Assembly: GCF_040958095.1 (NCBI RefSeq)
Contig: NC_091158.1
Coordinates: 38,444,432-38,508,431 of the forward strand
Length of the DNA stretch: 64,000 nucleotides
Direction of reading: 5' to 3'
Origin: Procambarus clarkii
Taxonomy: Eukaryota > Arthropoda > Malacostraca > Decapoda > Cambaridae
Shown: positions 34,301-46,997 of the stretch, piece by piece
Numbering within the stretch: position 1 is the stretch's first letter
Layout of the letters: the number at the start of each line of letters is the position of its first letter
Notes under the pieces: generated by a model
The model's database searches: none
Seen by the model: only the letters and a program-made list of their open reading frames with translations
What the model was told of the DNA's origin: nothing
Translations under genes and position numbers: made by a program

Positions 34301-36872
34301 CAGGTCCCAGGGACACTCGTGAGTGTCCGGCCTGCAGGTCCCAGGGACACTCGTGAGTGTCTGGCCTGCAGGTCCCATGGACACTCGTGAGTGTCCGGCC
34401 TGCAGGTCCCAGGGACACTCGTGAGTGTCCGGCCTGCAGGTCCCAGGGACACTCGTGAGTGTCTGGCCTGCAGGTCCCAGGGACACTCGTGAGTGTCCGG
34501 CCTGCAGGTCCCAGTGACACTCGTGAGTGTCTGGCCTGCAGGTCCCAGGGACACTCGTGAGTGTTCGGCCTGCAGGTCCCAGGGACACTCGTGAGTGTCC
34601 GGCCAGCAGGTCCCAGGGACACTCGTGAGTGTCCGGCCTGCAGGTCCCAGGGACACTCGTGAGTGTCTGGCCTGCAGGTCCCAGGGACACTCGTGAGTGG
34701 CCTGCAGGTCCCAGTGACACTCGTGAGTGTCTGGCCTGCAGGTCCCAGGGACACTCGTGACTGTCCGGCCTGCAGGTCCCAGGGACTGTATCGTGAGTGT
34801 CCGGCCTGCAGGTCCCAGGGACACTCGTGAGTGGCCTGCAGGTCCCAGGGACTGTATCGTGAGTGTCCGGCCTGCAGGTCCCAGGGACACTCGTGAGTGG
34901 CCTTCAGGTCCCAGGAACTGTATCGTGAGTGTCCGGCCTGCAGGTCCCAGGGACACTCGTGAGTGGCCTGCAGGTCCCAGGGACACTCGTGAGTGTCCGG
35001 CCTACAGGTCCCAGGGACACTCGTGAGTGGCCTGCAGGTCCCAGGGACACTCGTGAGTGTCTGGCCTGCAGGTCCCAGGGACTGTATCGTGAGTGTCCGG
35101 CCTGCAGGTCCCAGGGACACTCGTGAGTGGCCTGCAGGTCCCAGGGACACTCGTGAGTGTCTGGCCTGCAGGTCCCAGGGACACTCGTGAGTGTCCGGCC
35201 TGCAGGTCCCAGGGACACTCGTGAGTGTCCGGCCTGCAGGTCCCAGGAACACTCGTGAGTGGCCTGCAGGTCCCAGGGACACTCGTGAGTGGCCTGCAGG
35301 TCCCAGGGACACTCGTGAGTGTCTGGCCTGCAGGTCCCAGGGACACTCGTGAGTGGCCTGCAGGTCCCAGGGACACTCGTGAGTGGCCTACAGGTCCCAG
35401 GGACACTCGTGAGTGGCCTGCAGGTCCCAGGGACACTCGTGAGTGGCCTGCAGGTCCCAGGGACACTCGTGAGTGTCCGGCCTGCAGGTCCCAGGGACAC
35501 TCGTGAGTGGCCTGCAGGTCCCAGGGACACTCGTGAGTGGCCTGCAGGTCCCAGGGACACTCGTGAGTGGCCTGCAGGTCCCAGGGACACTCGTGAGTGG
35601 CCTGCAGGTCCCAGGGACACTCGTGAGTGTCCGGCCTGCAGGTCCCAGGGACACTCGTGAGTGGCCTGCAGGTCCCAGGGACACTCGTGAGTGGCCTGCA
35701 GGTCCCAGGGACACTCGTGAGTGTCTGGCCTGCAGGTCCCAGGGACTGTATCGTGAGTGTCCGGCCTGCAGGTCCCAGGGACACTCGTGAGTGGCCTGCA
35801 GGTCCCAGGGACACTCGTGAGTGTCTGGCCTGCAGGTCCCAGGGACACTCGTGAGTGTCCGGCCTGCAGGTCCCAGGGACACTCGTGAGTGTCTGGCCTG
35901 CAGGTCCCATGGACACTCGTGAGTGTCCGGCCTGCAGGTCCCAGGGACACTCGTGAGTGTCCGGCCTGCAGGTCCCAGGGACACTCGTGAGTGTCTGGCC
36001 TGCAGGTCCCAGGGACACTCGTGAGTGTCCGGCCTGCAGGTCCCAGTGACACTCGTGAGTGTCTGGCCTGCAGGTCCCAGGGACACTCGTGAGTGTTCGG
36101 CCTGCAGGTCCCAGGGACACTCGTGAGTGTCCGGCCAGCAGGTCCCAGGGACACTCGTGAGTGTCCGGCCTGCAGGTCCCAGGGACACTCGTGAGTGTCT
36201 GGCCTGCAGGTCCCAGGGACACTCGTGAGTGGCCTGCAGGTCCCAGTGACACTCGTGAGTGTCTGGCCTGCAGGTCCCAGGGACACTCGTGACTGTCCGG
36301 CCTGCAGGTCCCAGGGACTGTATCGTGAGTGTCCGGCCTGCAGGTCCCAGGGACACTCGTGAGTGGCCTGCAGGTCCCAGGGACTGTATCGTGAGTGTCC
36401 GGCCTGCAGGTCCCAGGGACACTCGTGAGTGGCCTTCAGGTCCCAGGAACTGTATCGTGAGTGTCCGGCCTGCAGGTCCCAGGGACACTCGTGAGTGGCC
36501 TGCAGGTCCCAGGGACACTCGTGAGTGTCCGGCCTACAGGTCCCAGGGACACTCGTGAGTGGCCTGCAGGTCCCAGGGACACTCGTGAGTGTCTGGCCTG
36601 CAGGTCCCAGGGACACTCGTGAGTGTCCGGCCTGCAGGTCCCAGGGACACTCGTGAGTGTCCGGCCTGCAGGTCCCAGGGACACTCGTGAGTGTCCGGCC
36701 TGCAGGTCCCAGGGACACTCGTGAGTGTCCGGCCTGCAGGTCCCAGGGACACTCGTGAGTGTCCGGCCTGCAGGTCCCAGGGACACTCGTGAGTGTCCGG
36801 CCTGCAGGTCCCATGGACTGTATCGTGAGAGACTGACCTGCAGGTCCCAGGGACCGGCAATGGTCACCGAAT
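31399..36872. repeat. 30/34-bp minisatellite, about 5.5 kb
   Basis: Units of 30 bp (GGACACTCGTGAGTGGCCTG then CAGGTCCCAG) alternate with 34-bp units that carry an extra TCCG or TCTG, plus a CTGTATCGTGAG variant. Each unit contains inverted symmetry (GGACACTC/GAGTGTCC, CCTGCAGG, GTCCC-A-GGGAC), so both strands read alike and frames stay open in many registers; these ORFs are not genes. A higher-order repeat is visible: marker variants recur at 33321, 34753 and 36285 (spacing 1432 and 1532 bp). Confidence 0.95.
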
Positions 36873-37149
36873 GAGAAAATATGAGTAAAGTAAAAGTAAA
36901 CAAACTTTAATATATGAAAATATAATAAATAATACAATATTATCATTTCTTCAAGAACTTGAGGTGATGACAATAACTTGTGAGAATATTGACAGCGACG
37001 GCTTTTACAATTACAAGATATTCACTCATATAGCAATCAAAGTAATTTCATTAACAATAAACTTATACTTTATTTTTATTTGTTATACACATATAACAGT
37101 TTTCTGTATCTTGGAATATATGCTATTTTCTGTAATTTTCAACACATTA
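36873..37149. other. unique spacer between minisatellite and right palindrome arm
   Basis: About 280 bp of AT-rich, non-repetitive sequence with no supported gene. It has no counterpart on the left side, where the minisatellite directly touches the arm. Confidence 0.6.
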
Positions 37150-37578
37150 AATCTAAAACAACTAAATTATAAATAAATGTGCAATAAAATCTCTGTTTTA
37201 TAATAACAATTACAAAGAGAGATTAGGAAAACTTTCTTTACCTGGATCTGAACTCCATTGTACATTATATTTTTTCAGGCAGGAATATGTTGCACTATAT
37301 TTAAACAATTACAATTTAAACAATTTGCACTATATTTAAATAATATTGAAAATGGGAATAAATACACAATAACAGAAAACGGACTTATTCAGGGAATATG
37401 ATGAATGACTGACGTCATTGACCATTGACAATGTCTGTGCAGGGTCATCGAGGCAACGAAATTTAAGTGCGACGGAAGACTGCAATTTAATCCCTTCGAG
37501 TGAAAGAGTAGAGGCTAGACGGGAGCTGTTTAATCCTTCTTTTTGGGAAAATTATATATGATGGAAGGGAGCGAACGA

Positions 37579-38745
37579 TAAACGAATGAAAATATGAGGA
37601 GACTACGAGGTACTGACGAACAAAAATTTAAAAGCATACCCTGGGCTAGAGATAGCCGTCGGAAAAATAAAAACACCCCTGGTCCTACACGAAGCCGCTG
37701 GAGAAAATATGAAAACACCCCTGCGCCTATGCGAAGCCGGGGTAAAAAGGAAAATGGCTTTGCAAAGGCGCATTTTCCACTATTGCCATTGATGGTTTTC
37801 TCTTGATATTGGCTTCAGGAGACAGGTCTGGCATTATATCAACCCCCAAGTCTCTCTCTCTCTCTCTCTGACTCTTGAAGAATTTCATCTCCCAAATGAT
37901 ACCTTGAATCTGGCCTCCTTCTCCCTACACATATCTTCATTACAATACATTTGCTTGGGTTAAACTCTAACAACTATTTGTTCGACCATTCCTTCAGTTT
38001 GTCCAGTCATCTTAAAGTCTCAAGCAGTCCTCCTCTGTCGTTAGATGACTCTTCAGAGGGACCTCTGAAGAGCCAATTAACACAACACTTGCACCCCCTA
38101 TTAGACTATTTTACAGGAACTTCTTTTCGACGGCTCATAAAACGGAGGAAATTGTCCTGAAAGACATTAGTGATAGGGACGTTATCCCTACAGACAAAAA
38201 TCAGCAAATACAATTGATAATTTACTACAAAAACAAGAAAACGGCCAACCTACTGATGAAAAACTCCCCAGACACCAAACAGAACGCCTTGAAGGAAACC
38301 AACATCGTCTATGCCTTCACATGCCCGCTTGGGGACTGTAAGCCCCAAAAAACTAAGTATATAGATAAGACAACAACGTCTCTTTCTAGGCGATTAACTA
38401 TGCACAAACAACAGGGCTCCATTAAGGAACATATAATCTCTTCTCACAACCAGACCATCACCAGAGAAATCTTAGCAACACAGAAATCTTCGATAAATAC
38501 AGCGATAGCTGGAGACTCGACATCAGTGAGGCACTACACATCAAAAAGTCAACACCAGCAATCAACAGCCAATTAATGCACAACTATATTCCACCCACTT
38601 CAAGACCCCGAACCAATATAGAAGCAGCAAGAGGAAGTATGGGCCAATAGGCCTTCTGCAGTTACTTCCATTCGTATGTTTTATTATCCAGTTCATGCCC
38701 ATTGATTCGTGTCCTATCTTATCTTTGTCACCTCACCCAAAACTT
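37579..38745 (+). mobile_element. Penelope-like retroelement fragment, right copy
   Basis: Plus-strand partner of the left copy: pLTR (37579-37813), endonuclease frame (38049-38576), 3' region. The two copies point away from each other (head to head). The 3' pLTR of the left copy is absent here. Confidence 0.7.
38049..38576 (+). pseudogene. GIY-YIG endonuclease remnant of a Penelope-like element, right copy
   Basis: The same 175-codon frame as the left copy, with CPLGDC, KYIDKTTTSLSRRL and the downstream His/Asn-rich block, ending in TAA at 38574-38576. No reverse transcriptase upstream, so not an autonomous gene. Confidence 0.7.
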
Positions 38746-38917
38746 TTGTACCATATCACCTCACCCAAAACTTTTGTACCATATCACCTCACCCAAAACT
38801 TTTGTACCATATCACCTCACCCAAAACTTTTGTACCATATCACCTCACCCAAAACTTTTGTACCATATCACCTCACCCAAAACTTTTGTACCATATCACC
38901 TCACCCAAAACGAGTAT
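38727..38917. repeat. 28-bp tandem array, about 6-7 copies
   Basis: The unit joins CACCTCACCC to AAAACTTTTGTACCATAT. The array starts within the end of the right palindrome arm, suggesting it grew from the 3' end of the Penelope-like element. Confidence 0.95.
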
Positions 38918-39965
38918 AAGTATGATGTATTTTATGTGTAAACCTAAGTCTTTGAAAATATAATAAACATTACGAAATGCGTTCAGGCGTCAGACCAGAA
39001 ATAAAAGAATGAATTTTGGAGAGTTAATTTATCAATTACCATCGACAGTGAAGAAGAACGTAAGAAATATTGAGAAGATTCGTGTTAAAATTATTAATCT
39101 TACCCTTTCGATTATATTCAATAACATATATATATGTATACATATATATACATTATATATATATAATATATATATAAAATGTGTATATAATTCAAATTCA
39201 GGCGGGCAGGGAAGAGAGACGAGAGAGTAAGACTGAAGGAAAGAGGAAGGGATAAAAACGAGCGGTAAAAATGTTGACGACTCGTCCACCACGAGCAAAC
39301 CTCAAAATAACACACATCCTGTTCTGGCGGTGGACGCGACCTTCATCTGTCTGCCTCTTGCCTGTCTTATGTTTACTTCCTTCCCTGTCTGTCTCGCAGT
39401 ACCTATCGTCCTGTCTTCTAAGTAATTATCCGCTGCTCCCCAAGTAATTATCAAAAGAAGGCGTCAATCCGAGGAGACAATGTGTAGCCGCTGCTTGCTA
39501 AGCATCTCAGCTTTGTTGTGTTGCCAGAGTGTTGTGCGAGCCTCGGAACGACACACAATTTTGATCTCAACTAATGGGGATAATGTTATTTCTGGCAAGT
39601 AGTGTGACAGCAGTTGACTTCCACTGGTGCAATACATCAGTTATCTACCTGGTTAAACTTAAATCAAGAATCCATTAATTTACTAAAGGTTTCAAAATTA
39701 ATATGAATAAAGCCCATGATTAAATACTAATAACACAAGTTAAATTATTATCATATGGCAAGGCAAAAGATCAAATTTGAAGTCAAACTAAAACGGTCAA
39801 AAGTGCATAGATCTTTATTACAAAGATGAGTCACAGGTGAAAACTACGTCAGTAAAAGTGTCAACGATCAGGAGACTATTACAAGTTTGTGTCTAAATGT
39901 GAATATGTCAGAGCGTAACAGAACAGCACCGAGGTCATTTCAGTGTCAAACGTGCTGTTGATTGC
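38918..39965. other. unassigned host-like sequence
   Basis: About 1 kb without a supported gene. It holds an AT/TA-rich alternating stretch at 39119-39180 able to fold back on itself, then GC-richer sequence from about 39200 to 39660. Possible promoter or UTR of a host gene cannot be judged here. Confidence 0.5.
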
Positions 39966-41193
39966 ATACAGTACATGCTGCAGCGCCCTGACCCCAGGAT
40001 ACGGTACACAGTGCAGCGCCCTGACCCCAGGATACGGTACACAGTGCAGCGCCCTGACCCCTGGATACGGTACACCCTGCAACACCCAAACCCCTGGATA
40101 CGGTACACCCTGCAACACCCAGACCCCTGGATACGGTACACGCTGCAGCGCCCTGACCCCAGGATACGGTACACAGTGCAGCGCCCTGACCCCAGGATAC
40201 GGTACACAGTGCAGCGCCCTGACCCCTGGATACGGTACACCCTGCAACACCCAAACCCCTGGATACGGTACACCCTGCAACACCCAGACCCCTGGATACG
40301 GTACACGCTGCAGCGCCCTGACCCCAGGATACGGTACACAGTGCAGCGCCCTGACCCCTGGATACGGTACACAGTGCAGCGCCCTGACCCCTGGATACGG
40401 TACACCCTGCAACACCCAGACCCCTGGATACTGCACACGCTGCAGCGCCCTGACCCCAGGATACGGTACACGCTGCAGCGCCCTGACCCCTGGATACGGT
40501 ACACCCTGCAACACCCAGACCCCTGGATACTGCACACGCTGCAGCGCCCTGACCCCTGGATACGGTACACAGTGCAGCGCCCTGACCCCTGGATACGGTA
40601 CACCCTGCAACACCCAGACCCCTGGATACTGCACACGCTGCAGCGCCCTGACCCCTGGATACGGTACACAGTGCAGCGCCCTGATCCCTGGATACGGTAC
40701 ACAGTGCAGCGCCCTGACCCCTGGATTCGGTACACCCTGCAGCACCCTGACCCCTGGATACGGTACACAGTGCAGCACCCTGACCCCTGGATACAGTACA
40801 CGGAGCAGAGCTCTAACCACTGGATACGGTACACAGTGCAGCACCCTGACCCCTGAATACGGTACACGGAGCAGCACCCTGACCCCTGGATACGGTACAC
40901 GCTGCAGAGCCCTAACCCCTGGATACGGTACACAGTGCAGCACCCTGACCCCTGAATACGGTACACGGAGCAGCACCCTGATCCCTGGATACGGTACACA
41001 GTGCAGCGCCCTGACCCCTGGATACGGTACACCCTGCAGCACCCTGACCCCTGGATACAGTACACGGAGCAGAGCCCTAACCACTGGATACGGTACACAG
41101 TGCAGCACCCTGACCCCTGAATACGGTACACGGTGCAGCACCCTGACCCCTGGATACGGTACACGCTGCAGAGCCCTAACCCCTGGATACGGT
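39966..41193. repeat. 33-bp minisatellite, about 37 copies
   Basis: The unit contains GCCCTGACCCCTGGATACGG followed by TACACAGTGCAGC with variants (ACCCTG, GCTGCAGAG, CCCTGCAAC). Because 33 is a multiple of three, long frames exist on both strands; they encode 11-residue repeats such as ALTPGYGTQCS and are not treated as genes. The same repeat resumes at 49160 after the foldback element. Confidence 0.95.
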
Positions 41194-41206
41194 AAGTAGT
41201 AGGGAT

Positions 41207-41258
41207 GACACGCTAAACGGGAATTTGTATTTTTTTGGAAATTCCCGTTTAGCGTGTC
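41207..41258. repeat. left terminal hairpin, perfect 20-bp stem
   Basis: Stem halves 41207-41226 and 41239-41258 are exact reverse complements around a 12-nt T-rich loop. The left half is GACACGCTAAACGGGAATTT. Confidence 0.95.
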
Positions 41259-43336
41259 AGTGTTTTCAGGTGAATTTGGGCAGTCACAGATTTGGAATTA
41301 AGGAATTCTTATGAGGAAAATAATTTCTGAGATTCTAGAGGTTTGTTAAGAGTTCTTATGGGATAAATTAAGTAGGAAAATCTTACAAAAAAATTCAGAA
41401 AAAAGGGTCAATAAATCACAGCACTTCCAGGTAAACTCTACGGATATATTTTGCCTGTTTTCAAAAACCGCGCCGGGGAAAGGGGCCAATATGGCACACC
41501 GTATTCGCCGAACATATGGAAAAAGGGGCCGATATGCCACACCGGTTTCACCAAACTTTGAAAAGGGGCCAAATTGGAATTAAGGAATTCTTATGAGGAA
41601 AATAATTTCATAGAAGTTTGTTAAGAGTTCATATGAGAGAAATTCAAATTTTCAGAATTCAGTTTTAAGAAAATATTTCAGAGTTTCAAATAATCATAGA
41701 AGTTTATTTATATGTTTATGACCAAATTTTGTAAAAAGACCATTTTCAGAGAATATAGTCTTAGATATTTTGTTAAGGAAAACAGACATCTTAGTCGTGA
41801 CTTTGAGTTTTATAACCATTTACGGTTGTTTCACCTGTAAAGGCCTCAAAAAATAGCAGAGACTGTTTAAAGCTCAAATTTCATCGGAGTGCAGCTTATG
41901 CCTGAAAATAATCAGTCAAGTTTTACCCTGAAAATTAACAGAGTCCTGTTGTTAACCTAATTTCTTCAGAGTCCACTTTGTGAGCAAAATTCGCCAGAGT
42001 CCAGTTTATGGCCAAAAATATTCAGAGTCCAGTTCATGATCGAAATTAATCAGAGTCCAATTGAAGACCAAAATTTGTTAGAGACCACATTTTCGCTACT
42101 AATAGCCCAATTTTAGCATAATTTTAAACAGTCATATTTCAGACGTAGTAAATAAGATCCGAACAAATACCAAGTTCTAGCTCATGTCCTCAGCCTTTGT
42201 TCCCTCTGGTATCTTCGGTAATACCTAATCAATTTCCCTGAAATTTCAACCCCTGTATTTCAGACACAGTAAATAAGATCATGTCAGTTACTGAGCTCCA
42301 GCTCTTGTCTTAGTTTATCCCCTTAACTTCGTTACTAACAGTCTAATTTCCCTAAAATTTATACCCACTTTATTTCACACAACGTACAATACGACAATTT
42401 AGTTACCAAGCTCCAGCTCTCGTCCCTCACCTTACTTCCCTCTCTTATCTTCGTTATTAAACCATCAATTTTCCTGAAATTTAAACCCATCGTACTTCTA
42501 ACTAAGTAAATAAAGAAAAATAGTGTTACCGAACTCTAGTTCTTGTCCTCTGTCCAAGTTCACTCATGTAAATTCAATACTATCAGTCCAAATCCCCCAG
42601 AGATTTAAACACCCATTTACATTTTCAGACCCCCCTGCAAATAAATCAAACTGAAATTACCGAGTTCCAACTCATGTTCCTCACTTAGTTCAATGTTCAT
42701 CAAATTATTTCAGATCAAGCCCCTCCCCAGTCTATCAAAGTAAGCATCATTATCTTTAATACCCTTTGTGTACTCAGCTATGTAATATTTACACAGTCAT
42801 ATAACACCTTACCTTCAATACCTTTGTTTACCCAAGTAAGCAATAATCACACGGTCAAAAATCTCACCTTACCCTTTCCCTCCCTTACCTACTCATACCC
42901 AACATATCCAAACGTTCAATAATCGTACTGTATTTGCATATTTTCTCTATATTCAGCTGTGTTCTTCACATTCTTTTCCATGTTTTGTGTTCACTCCATG
43001 TTCTACAAATGTTCATAGCGTGCTCAGTAAATATTTTTTTCACCTGTTTTCCCAATTTTTTCTCTGTTTTCTACCATTTTCCCCGTATGTTCATTATGTT
43101 CTTTGTCATGTTTTCATGTACACCATATGTTCTCTGTACAACTTTTATACTCAATATTCATGTTCTCAATGTACTTAGCTTGTTCTTCACATGTTCAGTG
43201 TTCATTCTATGTATTCCCTATGTTCCTTATCATATTCTCTGTAAGTTCATATTCCCTACATGTTCACTGTGTTCATCAACTTTTCTTACATGTTTCCTGT
43301 GTTCCCTGTATGTTCACTGTGTTCATTCCCTTACTT
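41259..43336. repeat. left long arm of the foldback element
   Basis: Inverted, imperfect copy of 46998-49098, with indels. Strong matches include the GGGCAGTCACAGATTTGGAA block (41278) against 49059-49078, and the interval 42785-43040 against 47315-47575. Internally it holds degenerate repeats with AGAGTCCAGTTTATG (41880-42090). Short ORFs rich in Phe, Ser and Cys here are not supported as genes. Confidence 0.85.
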
Positions 43337-44519
43337 AGTCTCAATTTTATATGTTCTTTGTTTCTTTAAACCAATTGTTTCTTCCATTCACTAACTTGTT
43401 CTTTGTCAAAATATTATCATCAGCAATACAGTTCCCCCAACAAATTTAGTCAGTCAAATTTAGTGTTTCTCCTACTCCTTCTATCCCCCCTTTTCTCTTT
43501 ATCTCCCTCCTTCTATTCCCCTTTTCTCTCTATCTTCCTCCTTCTATCCCCCCTTTTCTCTCTATCGTCCTCCTTCTCTTTTCCTTCGCTCACTCTCTCT
43601 CATTCTCTTATTTTTCTTTTTCTCAAATTCAAGTCTTAGTTCTTCCATGCTCTCACTCTCTCTCATTCTCTTATGTTTCTTTTTCTTAAATTCAAGTCTT
43701 AGTTCTCCCATGCTCTCACTCTCTCTCATTCTCTCTCTCTTCTTTGCTCCCATGCTGTTCCTCCCCCTCTCTCTTACTCCTTGCTCCTCTTTTCATGCTC
43801 TCACTCCCTTGCTCTCTTGTTTTTCTCAATTTCAAGTCTTAGTAGATCTGTCTCTTTACTACTGTACTTATGTTATTACTAAGATAAAGAATGAACTTAT
43901 ATGTGAAAACAAAGTAAAAGAAAGAAGGAAGGTTAAGTGGGATAGTGGGTTTGGGTAAAATATACAAAAAGGAGAAACAAAACTACATCTGAAAGGTTAG
44001 GAAAAGGATAATATATTCAACAAATACGTCAAAACACAATAAACTACATCTGAAAGATTAGGTTAAAGGGTTGGGTAATAAAAACATATGATAAAACCTA
44101 ATGAATACACTAAGATTACTAGAGGTTAGGTTAATGGGGTAAAACTAGGAACAAATGATAAAAACCTAATAAATACACCAAGATTAAAAAGGTAAGGTTA
44201 AGGGGGGAAAGAATAAGACAATTACTACAAACATAATAAATACACTAAGATCACAAGAGGCTAGGTTAAAGGGTGGAAAAATAAGAACAATTATAACAAA
44301 CATAATAAATACAACTTATGAGCAACTTGATGAACTTTAACAAATAACCCTTGAAATTCAAAAATGACCATTTGAGAAATTACCCCTTGAAACGAGTAAA
44401 TTCCCATATATAACAAAAATCCTTTGAAATGCTTAAACCCCCAATCTTTAACAAATAGCACTTGAAATGCATAAATGACCATTTGAGAAAAATACCCATT
44501 GAAACGAACAAATGAATAT
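43337..44519. repeat. foldback core, left: CT-rich and AATAAA-rich degenerate repeats
   Basis: A CT-rich tract with CTCTCTCATTCTCTTAT and CAAATTCAAGTCTTAGTTCT blocks (43440-43850) is followed by degenerate repeats with AATAAATACACTAAGAT and GGTTAGGTTAA (43970-44310) and CTTGAAATGCATAAATGACC-like units (44330-44510). No gene. Confidence 0.75.
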
Positions 44520-44539
44520 GAAACAAGCAGGAATATTTA

Positions 44540-45345
44540 TGTAAGTTAGGCTTCGTTAGTTTGGGTAAGTTAGAATAGGTAAGTTAGGTTATGTCAGTTT
44601 GGGTAAGTTAGGATAGGTAAGTTAGGTTATGTAAGTTAGGTTAGGTTCAGTTATTCAAGTTAAGTTAGGTTAGGTTAAGTTAGGTTGGGTAAGTTAGGTA
44701 AGAAAAAGTAAGTTAGGTTAGGGAATGCATGTTAAGTTAGGATAGGTAAGTTAGGTTAGGTTAAGTTAGGTAATTTATGTTAAGTTAGGTTAGGTAAGTT
44801 AGGATAGGTAAGTTAGGTTAGGTAAGTTAGGTTAGGTTATGCAAGTTCAGTAAGGTTAGGTTAGGTTAGTTCAGTAAGGTTAGGTTAGGTTAGTTAAGTT
44901 AGGTAAGGATAGGTACGTTAGGTTAGTTAAGTTAGGTAAGGATAGGTAAGTTAGGTTATGTAAGTTAGGTTAGGTTCAGTTATGCAAGTTAAGTTAGGTT
45001 AGGTTAAGTTAGATTAGGTAAGTTAGGATAGGTTAGGTTAAGTTAGGTAAGGATAGGTTAATTAAGTTAGGATATGTAAGTTAGGTTAGGTTAAGTTAGG
45101 TAAGGATAGGTTAGTTAAGTTAGGATAGATAAGTTAGGTTAGGTAAGTTAGGTTAGGTTAAGTTAGGTAATTTACGTTAAGTTAGGATAGGTAAGTTAGA
45201 TAATGTAAGTTAGGTTAGGTTAGGTAAGTTAGGATAGGTTAAGATAGGTTAGGTATGTTAGGTAAGGTAAAGTAAGTTAGGATAGGTTAGGTAAGTTAGG
45301 TTAAGTTAGGTTAGGTTTAGGAACGTTATGTTAGGTAAGTAACAT
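44540..45345 (+). repeat. degenerate TTAGG-like (arthropod telomere-type) repeat tract
   Basis: About 800 bp dominated by GTTAGG and TAAGTTAGGTTAGG units with GATAGG, GTAAG and TTCAG variants. TTAGG is the common arthropod telomere unit, so this is an interstitial, degenerated telomere-like tract or a satellite derived from it. Confidence 0.85.
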
Positions 45346-46997
45346 TGGGTGGGGAGGATAGGTTATGTACGTTTATGCAGTGTAGTTCAGAGAACAGTTT
45401 AAGGTAAAGTTACTAAGAAAATATATTTTAACAGAAGTGAAGGTTTGATATGAAAAGCTGAACTAGTTATATTTTTGGAGAGAAATTTTATGACTTAAGA
45501 TGTCTTAGAGAATGACATTGATGTCTTTGAGAATAACTTGATGGAAGAAAGAGAGTTTCTTTGATGAACGAATGTGTCTTAGAGAACAACACTGATGAAC
45601 AAAGGTGAGTTAGAAATTACCTTTGATGGCTCTGAGATTAACTTTTGATAGCTCCGAGAAAAACTTTTTGATGTCTTGGAGAAGAACATTGATGTCTTTG
45701 AGAACAATATTGAGGCCTTAGAGAACAACATTGATGAACGAAGATGCCTTAGAAAGCTTCTCTGATGAACGAAAGATTACTTTGAGAATAACTTTTGATG
45801 ACTGAGATTAACTTTTTGTTAGCTCTGAGAATAACTTTTGGTGACTTAGAGAACTACTTTGATGACTCTGGGAATACCTTTGATGTCTTAGAGAACAACT
45901 TTTGATGAACGAAGGTGAGTTAGAGATCACCTTTGATGACTCTGAGAATAACTTTGATGAACGAAGAAAAACAGAAAAACTTTGATAGCTCCGGGGAATA
46001 ACTTTTATGACATAGGGAATAACTTTATGTCTTAGAGAACAAGTTTGATGACTTAGAGAATAACCTTGATGACTCTGAGAATAACTTTTGATGTCTTAGA
46101 GAATAACTTTGATGAACGAAGATGTTTTGGAAAGTTTCTCTGATGAATGAAGGTGACTTTAACGTCTTAGATAATAATTTTAGATGTCTCTGAGAATAAC
46201 TTTGATGAACGAAGATGTCTTAGAAAGCTTCTCTGATGAATGAAAGGTTAAATAACTTTTGATTGCTCTGAGAATAACTTTTGTGGACATGAATAGTATT
46301 TGACGTTTTGAGTGTGTTTTTGATTGTGTCTTTGATGTCTCGAAGAGTAACTTTGATATCTCGAAGAGTAACTTTGATGTCTCGAAGAGTAACTTTGATG
46401 TCTCGAAGAGTAACTTTGATGTCTCGAAGAGTGTCTTTGATGTCTTGAAGAGTGTCTTTGATTATTTTTCTTACTCATTGAAGTATACTGTTAGTTACAA
46501 AAGTGTAGAACGATGTTACATTTGACTAATTTTCTACTCTAAGAAGTATTGAGCGAAGCTGCACTTGACAAAATGATGAACGCGGCTATCTTCAGTTGAT
46601 TGACTGACAATTTTAGTTAGGAAACGACAAGAAAATTTGATGATCATTGTTATTTTTTGTGCTCCCCAAAGTATAATGTCAGTTAAGAACAGCGATGAAA
46701 GATATCTTTGGCTATTTTTTCTTACTTGATGAAACATAACGGCTGTTAAGAAATGATGAACAAGACTATTTTCAGTTACTTGACGATGGATAAGGTTAGT
46801 TATAAACAGTGTTGGAAAGTTTCCTTTGACAATTTTTTAGCTAAGAGAAAGGCCATTTTAGTTAAGAACGGTGTTGAACGAGGCTAATTCTGACTATTTT
46901 TAGTTGATTGGATAATAAGTTTAGTTGAGAAATGACGAGAAGTGACTATGTTTTTAGTTGATTGTCGAAAGATCTTTTTAGTTAAGGAACGATAAAT
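45346..46997. repeat. foldback core, right: degenerate GATGAACGAAG / TTAGAGAATAAC repeats
   Basis: Degenerate units with CTTTGATGAACGAAGATG, GTCTTAGAGAATAACTTT and variants from 45480 to 46300, a tighter 21-bp array (GTCTCGAAGAGTAACTTTGAT, about seven copies) at 46327-46460, then TTAGTTAAGAA-type repeats to 46997. No gene. Confidence 0.8.

Larger units (their letters stand above)
37150..38745. repeat. right arm of the large near-perfect palindrome
   Basis: Reverse complement of 29803-31398, at nearly base-for-base identity. It ends at 38745 in a 28-bp tandem array rather than in a second pLTR. Confidence 0.9.

Noticed and set aside
31372-36973. Very long ORFs (up to 1106 codons) on both strands across the 30/34-bp array
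   Set aside because: Overlapping frames on both strands all derive from a stop-free, partly self-complementary repeat; no start context, domains or non-repeat body.
38727-38917. CRISPR-like array
   Set aside because: Direct repeats with no distinct unique spacers; a plain tandem minisatellite in eukaryote-like DNA.
39879-41199. ORFs of about 290-420 codons on both strands in the 33-bp array
   Set aside because: By-product of a 33-bp unit without stops; frames on opposite strands are equally open.
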